Source: Ectothiorhodospiraceae bacterium (GTDB lineage Bacteria > Pseudomonadota > Gammaproteobacteria > Nitrococcales > Aquisalimonadaceae). Taken from it: a DNA stretch of 64,000 bases. The stretch's first letter is position 1, and every line of letters begins with the position of its first letter. The DNA lies in assembly GCA_020831845.1 (NCBI GenBank), contig JAFIFV010000075.1:117708-181707 (forward strand), read 5' to 3'. Below are positions 17,715 to 26,717 of the stretch, one piece after another. The notes beneath the pieces are model-generated. The model made no database searches. It had not been told where the DNA came from and saw only the letters and a program-made list of their open reading frames with translations. A program made the position numbers and the translations under genes.

Positions 17715-18665
17715 CTACCGGTTGTCCTCAACCTGCTGCCATACCTGAATGGCGGCGGCCAGGTCTTCCAGCGAGGCGCCGACCGATTTGAACACGGTAA
17801 TACGCGCATCATTCTGACGTCCGGCATGTTCGCTACGGGCAAGTTCCGCCAGGTCGGCGAGGATACCCTCACGGCTGAAGGCTCCGGTCTCCATTGCCTG
17901 CAGCAGATCCCCGGCTTCGCCCATGGCACCGGCGTAAGTATCAACGAAGACATCCGCCCGCCTCAGACACTCGTCGTCGCTTTCCCGCATGTCCGGGCGG
18001 AATGCGCCGACCAGGTCCAGATGCGTTCCCGGTGACAGCCATTCACCGCGAATAATGGGCTGCTTCGACAGCGTTGCACAGCTGATCACATCGGCGGCAC
18101 TTGCCGCGGCCGGGAGCTGCGCGTCTCCCACGGCGCTGCAGTCGAAACCCTGATCCCGGTACCGTTCTGCCAGCGCCTTGGCCTTGTCCAACTGCCGGCC
18201 CCAGACCCGAACCCGGCGAATGGGCCGTACGGTGGCGTGCGCCTCGAGCAGCATCGGCGCGAGCCTGCCGGTACCAACCAGCAGCAGCGAGGCGGCGTCC
18301 TCCCGCGCCAGGAACCGCGCGGCCAGGCCGGAAGCGGCAGCAGTACGACGCCGGGTCAGCTCGCTGCCGTCAATGCAGGCCAGCGGCTGTCCGTGCCTGC
18401 CTTCCGACAGCAGATAGAGACCAGAGATGGCCGGTAGCCCCGCGGCGGCGTTCTGCGGAAACACGTTGACGATCTTGACCCCGATGTAGCCGGCATGCTC
18501 CCAGGCGGGCATCAGCAACAGGGTGGCTTCACCATCCGCCCGCTGCACGGTGTGGTGGTGCCTGGGCGGCGATACACAGCCTTCCCGGAAGGTGTTGCCG
18601 ATGCGGTCGATCAGCGGCTGCCACGCCAGCAGCCGGGCAACCTGTTCGGCGCTGATGACACGCAT
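17715..18665 (-). CDS. Ornithine cyclodeaminase / mu-crystallin family protein
   Basis: A 316-aa member of the OCD/mu-crystallin fold, which covers ornithine cyclodeaminases and ketimine/imine reductases. The substrate region has GVKIVNVFPQN with the conserved Lys. The Rossmann motif is LLLVGTGRLAPMLLEAH, followed by VWGRQLDKAKALAERY and the dinucleotide region with ISCATLSKQPIIRGEWL. It lies 2 bases after the RidA gene. In this catabolic operon a role in reducing or deaminating an amino-acid intermediate is likely; the exact reaction cannot be read from sequence. Confidence 0.85.
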   Translation of the reverse strand: MRVISAEQVARLLAWQPLIDRIGNTFREGCVSPPRHHHTVQRADGEATLLLMPAWEHAGYIGVKIVNVFPQNAAAGLPAISGLYLLSEGRHGQPLACIDGSELTRRRTAAASGLAARFLAREDAASLLLVGTGRLAPMLLEAHATVRPIRRVRVWGRQLDKAKALAERYRDQGFDCSAVGDAQLPAAASAADVISCATLSKQPIIRGEWLSPGTHLDLVGAFRPDMRESDDECLRRADVFVDTYAGAMGEAGDLLQAMETGAFSREGILADLAELARSEHAGRQNDARITVFKSVGASLEDLAAAIQVWQQVEDNR

Positions 18666-18667
18666 GT

Positions 18668-19024
18668 TCAGGACTCCGGCAGGGCAGCGACCACCATGAT
18701 TTCCACGCGCAAGTCGGAACGGGCCAGCCGCGCCTCCACGCAGGCCCGGGCTGGCGTATGACCAGACGCCACCCAGGCATCCCAGACCCGGTTCATTTCC
18801 TTGAATCCGCCCATGTCGGATAACCAGATGGTGGCCGATAGCAAACGGGAACGATCCGTTCCCGCCTCCTCCAGCAGGGCATCAATGCGCTCCAGGATCT
18901 GCCGCGTCTGGCCCGCTGTGTCCGCCGACGCGTCTTCGGCCACCTGGCCGGCCAGATACACGGTGCCATTGTGGATCACGGCCTGGCTCATCCGTGGCCC
19001 CGGGGCAATGGTTCTGATCGCCAT
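18668..19024 (-). CDS. RidA family protein (YjgF/YER057c/UK114)
   Basis: A 118-aa RidA-like protein with NGTVYLAGQVAED near residue 20, the helix QILERIDALLEEAGTDRSRLL and the C-terminal VEARLARSDLRVEIMVVA, which holds the Arg and Glu expected around the active cleft. RidA proteins hydrolyse reactive enamine/imine intermediates. Being next to an OCD-family gene, it fits clearing imines made during amino-acid breakdown. The subtype looks closer to the diverse Rid groups than to canonical RidA, judged only by eye. Confidence 0.88.
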   Translation of the reverse strand: MAIRTIAPGPRMSQAVIHNGTVYLAGQVAEDASADTAGQTRQILERIDALLEEAGTDRSRLLSATIWLSDMGGFKEMNRVWDAWVASGHTPARACVEARLARSDLRVEIMVVAALPES

Positions 19025-19045
19025 GGCTGACTCCTCGCTTATACG

Positions 19046-20068
19046 TTACTGACAAAAGCCATCCAGGAACCGCACCAGGTTGCTGCCCAGCGAGGCGGTG
19101 GGATAACCACCTTCCTGGATGAGTACTGTAGGCAGCTGCAGTCGCCGCAACCGGGCACCGATGGACGTGAAATCGTCACTCTCCAGAGCGAGTCCGGCGA
19201 GCGGGTCATCCTTGTGGGCGTCAAGACCCAGGGGAATAACCAGCGCATCGGGACGAAACGCCTGCAGGGACTCGATCAGCATGTCCAGTGCCTCGAGGAA
19301 AACGCCGCCGCCGCTGCCCAGGGGCAACGGGATATTGAGATTGCAGCCTGCGCCGTCGCCGGTTCCGGTTTCCTCGGCACTGCCCCAGAAGAACGGGTAG
19401 AACTGGTCGGTATCGGCATGCACGGAGCCCGTCCAGACATCGCCGCGGGCATAGAAGATGTCCTGGGTGCCGTTGCCGTGATGCAGATCCACGTCGGCGA
19501 TGGCCACGCGCGGGTAATGCGTGCGCAACTCGGCGGCTGCGACGGCGGTGTTGTTGATGAAGCAGAAGCCGCCGGCACGTTCCGGCCCGGCGTGGTGCCC
19601 GGGTGGCCGGCACAGGGCGTAGGCACTGCCCGCCCCCGCGATCACGTGGCGGGCCGCCGCCACCGCGCTGCAGGCGCTGGCGTGAATGCCCGCCCAGCTG
19701 TCCGCCGCGATGGGGCAGGCCATGTCGTGCAGGTGCCACCCCGCCTGCCCCACCGGGTGGGAGGGGTAATGATGGCCGCCGCCCACCGGATGCACGTTCG
19801 GAATCACGATATCCGTGGCGCCGGGCAGTGCCTGCCAGCGTTCATGGATGCTTTGCAGGAACCTGATATAGCGCTGGCTGTGCACCCGCAGCAGGGGTTC
19901 CAGCCCGGCGTTCGGGACCGCCTGATCCACCGGGTAGCCGGCATCGCCCAGTGCCTCCAGCAGCATGGAGGCGCGCACCGGCCCTTCCGGGCTCGCCGTG
20001 CGTTCGCCGCGCAGCAGAAAGCTCTGCGGGGCATGGAGGGTCTGATCCGGATGATAGAAAAGTTTCAT
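19046..20068 (-). CDS. HDAC-like acetylpolyamine amidohydrolase family enzyme
   Basis: A 340-aa member of the histone deacetylase superfamily, starting MKLFYHPDQTLHAP with GGGAGGG upstream. Active-site motifs are RPPGHHAGPERAGGFCFINN (His-His dyad), DVDLHHGNGTQDIFY (zinc ligands Asp and His), GLDAHKDDPLAGL (zinc Asp) and QEGGY (catalytic Tyr). Bacterial members deacetylate acetylated polyamines or similar small amides. It sits 13 bases after an M20 amidohydrolase gene, suggesting stepwise deacylation of an imported substrate. Confidence 0.9.
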   Translation of the reverse strand: MKLFYHPDQTLHAPQSFLLRGERTASPEGPVRASMLLEALGDAGYPVDQAVPNAGLEPLLRVHSQRYIRFLQSIHERWQALPGATDIVIPNVHPVGGGHHYPSHPVGQAGWHLHDMACPIAADSWAGIHASACSAVAAARHVIAGAGSAYALCRPPGHHAGPERAGGFCFINNTAVAAAELRTHYPRVAIADVDLHHGNGTQDIFYARGDVWTGSVHADTDQFYPFFWGSAEETGTGDGAGCNLNIPLPLGSGGGVFLEALDMLIESLQAFRPDALVIPLGLDAHKDDPLAGLALESDDFTSIGARLRRLQLPTVLIQEGGYPTASLGSNLVRFLDGFCQ

Positions 20069-20081
20069 GCCGCCCTCCCGG

Positions 20082-21326
20082 CTACGTGCGACCAGCGGTT
20101 TCCAGCACCGCATCGAAAAGCACGGCACAGCCCCGTTCGGCGTCGCCGGGCTCGATGTTCTCCGCCTCGTTGTGGCTGATGCCGTCCTCGCAGGGCACGA
20201 AAACCATGGCCGAAGGACAGACCCGAGCCACGTAGACCGTGTCGTGCCCTGCGCCGGAAACGATGTCCCGGTGGCTGTAGCCGAGCCGGCCGGCGGCGGA
20301 TCGCACGCGGTCCACCAAGGTGCTGTCGAACGGCCGGGCGGGGGAATGCCAGAAATCGTGAATGCTGATCCCCAGTCTGGCCGTCTCGGCGATGTCGGTG
20401 GCTTCCCGGTGAAAACGCTGGTGGAACTCCTGAAGACGCTCCTCGTCAGGGTGGCGCAGATCCACGGTGAGAAAAACGCGGCCGGGAATCACGTTCCGGG
20501 AGTGTGGATGTACGTCCAGTATGCCTACCGTGCCGCAGGCGTTCTCCCCACCCTCCACGCCGATCCGGTTCACGAGTTCCACGATGCGGGCGGCTCCCAG
20601 CAGCGCATCACGTCTCAGCCGCATGGGGGTCGGCCCGGCGTGGGCTTCCTGCCCGGTAAGGGTAACCTCGTACCAGCGCTGGGCCTGCGCTCCGGTGACG
20701 ACCCCTATCTGGCAGTTTTCATCCTCCAGCACCGGCCCCTGCTCGATATGCAGTTCGAAGCAGGCGGCGAACGGCGCTTGCCGGTAATCCGCGGGGACGT
20801 AACCGTCCCAACCCAGCCTCGCCAGCTCGTCGCCAAGGCGGGCACCATCCTGTCCTTGCTTGTCGAGGATTTCCTGTACGGTGAACACCCCGGCCCACAC
20901 GCCAGACCCCATCATCGGCGGGGAGAAACGGGCGCCCTCCTCGTTCATCCACACCACCACCTCCAGCGGGTGGCGGGTTCGGATGCCGTGATCGTTCAGC
21001 GAGCGCAGCACCTCAAGTCCCGCCAGCACCCCCAGCACGCCATCGAAACGTCCACCCGTGGGCTGGGTGTCCAGATGGCTGCCCATGACCACCGGCGGCA
21101 GTTCAGGCTCTGCGCCCTCGCGGCGTGCATGGAGATTGCCGATGGCATCCGTCGTCAGCGTGCAGCCCGCTTCTCGGGCCCAATCCATGAACAGCTCACG
21201 GCCGGCGCGGTCGGCATCCGTCAGCGCAAGCCGACAACTGCCGCCGTGTTCTCCCGGGCCCACGGCGGCCATGTCCATCAGGCTCCGCCAGAGCCGCTCC
21301 GCGTTAATGGGACATGCGATGTTCAT
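20082..21326 (-). CDS. M20-family Zn amidohydrolase (hydantoinase/carbamoylase type)
   Basis: A 414-aa enzyme of the amidase/hydantoinase/carbamoylase subgroup. Metal-ligand motifs are VVMGSHLDTQPTGGRFDG (His, Asp), WMNEEGARF (Glu-Glu), ELHIEQGPVLE (His) and GISHNEAE (His). This group includes N-carbamoyl-L-amino-acid hydrolases, allantoate amidohydrolases and ureidopropionases. The ATG overlaps the stop of the preceding ABC ATPase by four bases, indicating translational coupling. Substrate is unknown, probably what the linked transporter brings in. Confidence 0.92.
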   Translation of the reverse strand: MNIACPINAERLWRSLMDMAAVGPGEHGGSCRLALTDADRAGRELFMDWAREAGCTLTTDAIGNLHARREGAEPELPPVVMGSHLDTQPTGGRFDGVLGVLAGLEVLRSLNDHGIRTRHPLEVVVWMNEEGARFSPPMMGSGVWAGVFTVQEILDKQGQDGARLGDELARLGWDGYVPADYRQAPFAACFELHIEQGPVLEDENCQIGVVTGAQAQRWYEVTLTGQEAHAGPTPMRLRRDALLGAARIVELVNRIGVEGGENACGTVGILDVHPHSRNVIPGRVFLTVDLRHPDEERLQEFHQRFHREATDIAETARLGISIHDFWHSPARPFDSTLVDRVRSAAGRLGYSHRDIVSGAGHDTVYVARVCPSAMVFVPCEDGISHNEAENIEPGDAERGCAVLFDAVLETAGRT

Positions 21327-23002
21327 TGCGACAACTCCCTGGGACGGCGCGCCCGGTCGGCGCGCAAATGACGTAGATCCTTGGGAATCTCCCAGCCCTG
21401 TCCGGGAATCGCATCCAGCAACGTCCGGGTGTACTCGTGCTGTGGTCTGGAGAATACGTCACGACAGCTGCCCAGTTCCACGATGCGTCCAGTCTGCATC
21501 ACGGCGATGGTGTCGCAGACCTGGGCCGCCACCCGCAGATCATGGGTGATGAAGAGCATGGAGAGCCCCAACTGGTGGCGAATATCGTCCAGCAGATCCA
21601 GCACCTGGGTCTGCACCGACACATCCAGCGCTGACACCGGTTCGTCCGCGATCAGCAGCTTCGGGTCCAGGGCCAGGGCCCGGGCAATGGAGATTCGCTG
21701 GCGCTGGCCGCCGGAGAATTCATGGGGAAAGCGACGGGCGGCGGACGGGTCCAGCCCCACCAGTTCCAGCAGTTCCTCGGCCCGTGCATGAGCCTGTTTG
21801 CGCGGAGTGCCGAAGGCGATCGGCCCCTGGGAGATAATGTCCGCCACCCGGTAGCGTGGATTCAGGGACGCGTAGGGGTCCTGGAAGATCATCTGCACGT
21901 CCTTGCGGAAGGGGCGGAAGCGCTTGCGGCTGAGGCCGACCAGATCCGTGCCCTGGAAAACGATACGTCCACCATCCGCCTTGTGCAGCCCGACGATGCA
22001 GCGTCCCAGCGTGGACTTGCCCGAGCCGCTCTCCCCTACCACCCCCACGGTTTCCCCCGGATGAATGCTCAGCGAGACATTGTCGGCGGCGACCAGCTCG
22101 CGTCCGCGGCGCAGAAACCCGCTGCCCACCCGGAACACTTTGCGTACGGCTTCGGCTTTCAGTAGTGCCTGGCCCTTCGGCGTAAAATCCTCGCGGTGCT
22201 CGATGTAATGCGGTACGGCGGCAATCAGTTCCCGGGTATAGGGGTGCTCAGGCCGGTTCAACACGGTGTCGGCACTGCCGTATTCCACGCACTTCCCGTG
22301 CTGCATCACCGCCACCGAGGTGGCGATTTCGGCCACCACCCCGAAATCATGGGTGATGAAGATCACCCCCATGCCGCAAGCAGTCTGAACCTTGCGGATC
22401 AGGTCCAGAATCTGTTTCTGGGTGGTGACGTCCAGCGCGGTGGTGGGTTCGTCGGCAATCAGCAGGTCCGGTTCCAGTGCCAGCGCTATGGCGATCATCA
22501 CGCGTTGGCGCTGGCCGCCGGAGAGCCGGAACGGGTAACTGCGGCGGAGATCACCGGGGTTGGGCAACCCCACGTCCTGCAACAGCTCCAGCACCCGCGC
22601 CCGGCGGCCGCGGCTGTCCAGCCTGGAATGCAGCTTGAGCGCCTCCTCGATCTGTTCGCCAACACGCATGAGCGGGTTCAGCGCGGTCATGGGCTCCTGA
22701 AAGATCATGCCCATGCCGATGCCACGCACTGCCCGCTGCCGGGCCCTGGACATGGTGAACAGGTTCTCCCCATTGAGCCGGGCCGATCCGCCGGCCACCT
22801 TCACATAGGGCTCGGGCAGCAACCCCATGATGGCGTGGGCCACCATGGATTTGCCGGAACCGGATTCGCCGACGATGCACAGAATCTCCTCCCGCGCCAC
22901 GCTGAACGTGACCTGGTCCACTGCCAGCGGCCGATCACCACCGGGCGGCAGGCTGACGCTCAAATCCCGCAATGCCAGGACCGCCTGTTCCGAGGTGGTC
23001 AT
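21323..23002 (-). CDS. Peptide-type ABC transporter, fused double ATPase
   Basis: A 559-aa protein with two OppD/OppF-type nucleotide-binding domains in one chain. Domain 1 (about residues 8-270) has [23 protein letters not shown] and [12 protein letters not shown]. Domain 2 (about 295-540) has [29 protein letters not shown] and [12 protein letters not shown]. The real start is MTTSEQAV at 23002, overlapping the permease gene by four bases; the upstream extension is out-of-frame permease sequence. Fused forms such as GsiA or YejF are common. Confidence 0.95.
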   Translation of the reverse strand: MTTSEQAVLALRDLSVSLPPGGDRPLAVDQVTFSVAREEILCIVGESGSGKSMVAHAIMGLLPEPYVKVAGGSARLNGENLFTMSRARQRAVRGIGMGMIFQEPMTALNPLMRVGEQIEEALKLHSRLDSRGRRARVLELLQDVGLPNPGDLRRSYPFRLSGGQRQRVMIAIALALEPDLLIADEPTTALDVTTQKQILDLIRKVQTACGMGVIFITHDFGVVAEIATSVAVMQHGKCVEYGSADTVLNRPEHPYTRELIAAVPHYIEHREDFTPKGQALLKAEAVRKVFRVGSGFLRRGRELVAADNVSLSIHPGETVGVVGESGSGKSTLGRCIVGLHKADGGRIVFQGTDLVGLSRKRFRPFRKDVQMIFQDPYASLNPRYRVADIISQGPIAFGTPRKQAHARAEELLELVGLDPSAARRFPHEFSGGQRQRISIARALALDPKLLIADEPVSALDVSVQTQVLDLLDDIRHQLGLSMLFITHDLRVAAQVCDTIAVMQTGRIVELGSCRDVFSRPQHEYTRTLLDAIPGQGWEIPKDLRHLRADRARRPRELSQ

Positions 23003-23844
23003 CGCCCCCTCCCCTTGCGTGCCAGCTTGGGATTGAGGGCGTCGTTCAGCCCCTCGCCCACCAGGTTGATGGCCAGCACCGTGATCAGAATCGCGATGCC
23101 CGGGAAGAAGCTCATCCACCAGGCCTGGCGGATGACGGTGCGGGAGGCGCCGATCATGTAGCCCCAGCTCATCATGTTGGGGTCACCCAGGCCGAGAAAG
23201 CTGAGCGCGCTTTCCAGCAGGATGGCCGTGGCCACGGTCAGCGAGGCGGCGACGATGATGGGCGAAAGGCTGTTGGGCAGAATCTCCCGGAGAATGATGC
23301 GGGTGGTGGACTGCCCTGTTGTCACCGCCGCCAGCACGAATTCCCGTGATCGCAGGCTGAGAAACTCCCCGCGCGCGAGCCGCGCCAGCGGCGGCCAGCT
23401 GACGATGGCGATGGCTGCCACCAGACTGCCGATGGATGGCGTGAATATCGCCACCAGCACCACTGCGAGCACGAAGTTGGGGATGGTCTGGAACAGCTCG
23501 GTGAAGCGCATGATGGCGTCATCCACCCAGCCTCCGAAATAGCCGGCCAACGCCCCCAGCGTCACGCCGATGAACAGCGCCACGGCGCTGGAGGTCAGCC
23601 CGATCAGCAGCGAGACCCGTGAGCCGTGGACGATGCCGGCGGCGATGTCACGCCCCAGGGTATCCGAGCCGAGCAGCACATCGTCGGACAGCGGCGGCTG
23701 AAATGGCGTGGTGACCATGGACCAGGGGCTGCGCGGATAGATCACGTCGGCGAAGGCAGCCATCAATACCACGGCCAACAACAGCGCCAGGCCGATGACG
23801 GCGCCGTAGTTGTTGGCAAAGGCTCTCCAGAAGTCCCGACTCAT
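22999..23844 (-). CDS. Peptide-type ABC transporter permease (DppC-like)
   Basis: A 281-aa inner-membrane permease with an N-terminal OppC/DppC segment (NNYGAVIGLALLLAVVLM) and about six membrane helices. The binding-protein-dependent transport motif is seen around VVSWPPLARLARGEFLSLR, and LLGSDTLGRDIAAGIVHGSR is typical of DppC. It pairs with the upstream DppB-like gene, one base away, and overlaps the ATPase gene at its end. Confidence 0.95.
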   Translation of the reverse strand: MSRDFWRAFANNYGAVIGLALLLAVVLMAAFADVIYPRSPWSMVTTPFQPPLSDDVLLGSDTLGRDIAAGIVHGSRVSLLIGLTSSAVALFIGVTLGALAGYFGGWVDDAIMRFTELFQTIPNFVLAVVLVAIFTPSIGSLVAAIAIVSWPPLARLARGEFLSLRSREFVLAAVTTGQSTTRIILREILPNSLSPIIVAASLTVATAILLESALSFLGLGDPNMMSWGYMIGASRTVIRQAWWMSFFPGIAILITVLAINLVGEGLNDALNPKLARKGRGR

Positions 23845-23845
23845 C

Positions 23846-24823
23846 TCACTCCACCTCGATGCGCGGGTCGACGATCGTGTACAGCAGGTCGGTGATGATG
23901 TTGAACAGCAGCACCAGGATGGAGGTCACCACGAACACACCCAGCAAAACCTGGTAGTCCCGCTGCAGCAGCGCGTTAAAGGCCAGACGGCCGATTCCCG
24001 GCCATGCGAACACCGTTTCCACCAGAATGGAGCCGCCGATCAGGTGGCCGGCCTGGAACCCGGCGAAGGTGATCACCGGCAGAATGGCGTTGCGCAGCAC
24101 GTGGAAGACCATCACCTTGCCTTCCGTAACGCCCTTGGAGCGCGCAGTCTTGACGAAGTCCATGTCGTGGATCTCCAGGATCGACGATCGGGTAAGCCGG
24201 GTGTAGACGGCCATGTAGAACAGCCCCAGGGTCAGCACGGGCAGCACCATGTGCGCGGCCACGTCGAGCATCCGGTCAATGCCAGTGAACCCCGCCCCCA
24301 CCGATTCGAAGCCGAACGACGGCAGCCAGCCGAGTTGGACGCTGAACAGCAATATCAGCATCAACCCCAGCCAGAACAGCGGTGTGGCGTAACTGATCAG
24401 TGCCAGCGTGGTGATGGCGGTGTCCGCCCATCGCCCCACCTTCATCGCTGCCAGCGTGCCCAGAAGCACACCCATGGCCAGCGCGAACACGAAGGCGGTC
24501 ACCGTAAGCAGCAATGTGGCCGGGAGCCGCTCCAGAATCAGGGCGCTGACGTTCCGTCCCTGGCGGTAGGAGTAACCGAGATCACCCTGAAACACCGAGG
24601 TGACGTAAATGAACATCTGGGTGTGCAGCGGCTCGTCCAGGCCGAAGCGCTGGCGCAGCAATTCCACGTAGCGTTCGTCAGAGGCTCCCGCCTCACCGGC
24701 CATCACCGAGGCGGGGTCCCCCGGCGCCGCCCTGATCAGCGCGAAGTTGATGAGCACGATGAAGAACAGGATGATCGCCGCCTTCACCAGGCGCCTTGCC
24801 AGGAACAGCCCGATCTTTGCCAT
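23846..24823 (-). CDS. Peptide-type ABC transporter permease (DppB-like)
   Basis: A 325-aa permease of the DppB/OppB group with a first helix at residues 13-30 and about six in all. Family features are RLPATLLLTVTAFVFALAMG, the EAA-type loop ARSKGVTEGKVMVFHVLRNA and GGSILVETVFAWPGIGRLAF. It follows the binding-protein gene after an 80-base gap containing a hairpin that could tune relative expression. Confidence 0.95.
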   Translation of the reverse strand: MAKIGLFLARRLVKAAIILFFIVLINFALIRAAPGDPASVMAGEAGASDERYVELLRQRFGLDEPLHTQMFIYVTSVFQGDLGYSYRQGRNVSALILERLPATLLLTVTAFVFALAMGVLLGTLAAMKVGRWADTAITTLALISYATPLFWLGLMLILLFSVQLGWLPSFGFESVGAGFTGIDRMLDVAAHMVLPVLTLGLFYMAVYTRLTRSSILEIHDMDFVKTARSKGVTEGKVMVFHVLRNAILPVITFAGFQAGHLIGGSILVETVFAWPGIGRLAFNALLQRDYQVLLGVFVVTSILVLLFNIITDLLYTIVDPRIEVE

Positions 24824-24857
24824 GGTGGGCGCCGACCTCCGTTACCGGATGGAAGCT

Positions 24858-24892
24858 GCCGACTGCGGGGCTGACAGCACCCCGCTGTCGGC
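24858..24892 (-). other. Intercistronic hairpin between binding-protein and permease genes
   Basis: Arms 24858-24870 and 24880-24892 pair over 13 positions with one mismatch around a 9-base loop. No T run follows, so it is not a full terminator. Such hairpins after solute-binding protein genes commonly protect the upstream mRNA and lower downstream expression; that role is inferred here. Confidence 0.45.
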
Positions 24893-24902
24893 TGCATGGT
24901 CC

Positions 24903-26537
24903 CTATTGCTCGATCCAGGTGTCGGCGAAGGTGTCCGCCACGCCGATGGCCGTTGTGGTGGCATTGCGCACACGGGTATTGACGATGGTGGGGAATTCCA
25001 TCTCCAGCAACCAGATCACCGGCAGCTCCTCCACCAGAATCTGCTGCACTTTGGCGTAGAGGGCCGCGCGCTCGTCCGGGTCGTTTTCCACCGCGGCCCG
25101 GGCGAACAGATCGTCCACCTCCTCGTTGCAGTACCCCATGGTGTTGCTGAACAGCACGCCCTGGCGGATGTTGTCGCAGATGTAGGTGCGGGAGACGCCC
25201 AGAGCCGGGTGCCCGTACTGGTAGACGAAGTTGTTCGTCAGCTCGTATTCCCAGTCCGCCACCCGTTGCGCCCAGCCGGCGGAGTCGGTACTGCGCATGC
25301 GCACCCGGATGCCGACCTGGCCCAGCGCTTCACGGGTGTACTCGGCCAGGCGGATGAAGGTTTCGCCGTAGGGCAGCGGGAGCAGCTCCACCTCGGCGCG
25401 CACGCCGTTGCCGTCGGGCTCGAGTCCCATCTCGTCCATCAGTTCCATGGCCCGATCCGGGTCATGCTCGTAGATGTGCACCTCGTCCGTATACTCGATG
25501 GTCACGGTGTTGATCGGGCCGGTGGGTACACGGCCCAGCCCCATGAAGATGTTGTCGCGGATGAACTCCCGGTCCAGCGCGTACATCATGGCCTGGCGGA
25601 ATCGCGGATCGTCCAGTGGCTCTACGCGGTGATTGATCTCTATCCAGGACAGTGGCGCCGCGATCTCGTAACCTTCCGTTATCACCTCCAGATGCGGCAG
25701 CTGTTCCAGCCGTGGCACGTCGAAGGGCTCGATGTTGTTGAAGGAGCTGATGTCCACCTGCTGGGTTTCCAGCGCCAGCGCGCGGGAGGCGGCATCCGGA
25801 ATCAGCCGGAAGTAGATCTGGTCCAGGTACGGCTTGCCATCCTGCCAGTAATCCTCGTAGGCGGTGAGCTGGACGTAGTCCCCCCTGCTCCAGCGTTCGA
25901 ACTTGAATGGCCCGGTGCCGATGGGATGGTCATTCATCTCGTTGTCGGTGAAATCCGTGCCCTCGTAGATATGGGCCGGCATGATGGGAAAGCTGGCCAC
26001 CTCGAACGCGAGAATGAAGGCGGGATACGCCTCGTCGAGCTGGAATACCACCGTATGGTCGTCCGGCGCGGTGACGCTTTCCAGCCGCCGGAAGTTGGAG
26101 CTGGCCCGGGGATGCGTCTCCGGCAGAAACTCCGTGGCCGTGAACACCACGTCGTGGGAAGTAAAGGGCTCGCCGTCGTGCCAGGTCACCCCTTCCTGGA
26201 GATGGAAGGTGTAGGTGAGCCCGTCATCGGATATCTCCCACTCACTGGCCAGGCTGGGCATGGGTTCCAGCTCGAAATCGTATCGCAGCAGGCTCTCGTA
26301 CATCTTGCCGGCCACGAGCTGGGTGGGAGCCTGCTGATTGATACCGAGAATCAGCATCGGCGGTTCGGGGTCCAGAATGACATTCAGCGTGCCGCCGTGC
26401 TGCGGTTCGTCCGCCACCGCGGAGGTTGAAAACAGCGCGCCACTGCCCAATGCGAGCAGACAAGCCGCCGTTGCGCGTGCCCACCAGTTGCTGCCTTTTA
26501 GCTGATAGCTGACTGAATCCACACTAACTGTCTTCAT
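24903..26537 (-). CDS. ABC transporter extracellular solute-binding protein, family 5
   Basis: A 544-aa periplasmic protein of the peptide/nickel-binding family 5. ATG 26537 is chosen because AGGGA sits 8 bases upstream; ATG 26546 directly abuts that site. The signal segment ends near AVADEPQ after a hydrophobic run. Family signatures include PSLASEWEISDDGLTYTF, LQEGVTWHDGEPFTSHDVVF and DPRFRQAMMYALDREFI. First gene of the transporter-hydrolase operon, downstream of an AraC regulator and tandem repeats that may be its operator. Confidence 0.95.
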   Translation of the reverse strand: MKTVSVDSVSYQLKGSNWWARATAACLLALGSGALFSTSAVADEPQHGGTLNVILDPEPPMLILGINQQAPTQLVAGKMYESLLRYDFELEPMPSLASEWEISDDGLTYTFHLQEGVTWHDGEPFTSHDVVFTATEFLPETHPRASSNFRRLESVTAPDDHTVVFQLDEAYPAFILAFEVASFPIMPAHIYEGTDFTDNEMNDHPIGTGPFKFERWSRGDYVQLTAYEDYWQDGKPYLDQIYFRLIPDAASRALALETQQVDISSFNNIEPFDVPRLEQLPHLEVITEGYEIAAPLSWIEINHRVEPLDDPRFRQAMMYALDREFIRDNIFMGLGRVPTGPINTVTIEYTDEVHIYEHDPDRAMELMDEMGLEPDGNGVRAEVELLPLPYGETFIRLAEYTREALGQVGIRVRMRSTDSAGWAQRVADWEYELTNNFVYQYGHPALGVSRTYICDNIRQGVLFSNTMGYCNEEVDDLFARAAVENDPDERAALYAKVQQILVEELPVIWLLEMEFPTIVNTRVRNATTTAIGVADTFADTWIEQ

Positions 26538-26684
26538 GATTAGCATCCCTCCCGTCCAAGCGCCGCAGGCGATGAAGCCCGGTGCGTCATGGACAGCATG
26601 GTTGGCAGGGGCTCTGCCCTGGTGCTTCCCGGCCCTGAACAAGGGGTTACCTATTGAGCCTAGGCAGAGGGCGAGCCGTTCAAC

Positions 26685-26717
26685 TTGACCGAAACTCTGA
26701 AGATTTTGACCGAGACT
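26685..26717. promoter_or_regulatory. Tandem 12-base direct repeats, probable AraC-type operator
   Basis: TTGACCGAAACT (26685-26696) and TTGACCGAGACT (26706-26717) are direct repeats with one mismatch, exactly 21 bases apart, two helical turns. AraC/XylS regulators usually bind tandem same-orientation sites with that phasing. The pair lies between the araC-type gene (overlapping its stop codon) and the solute-binding protein gene it likely controls. Confidence 0.6.
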
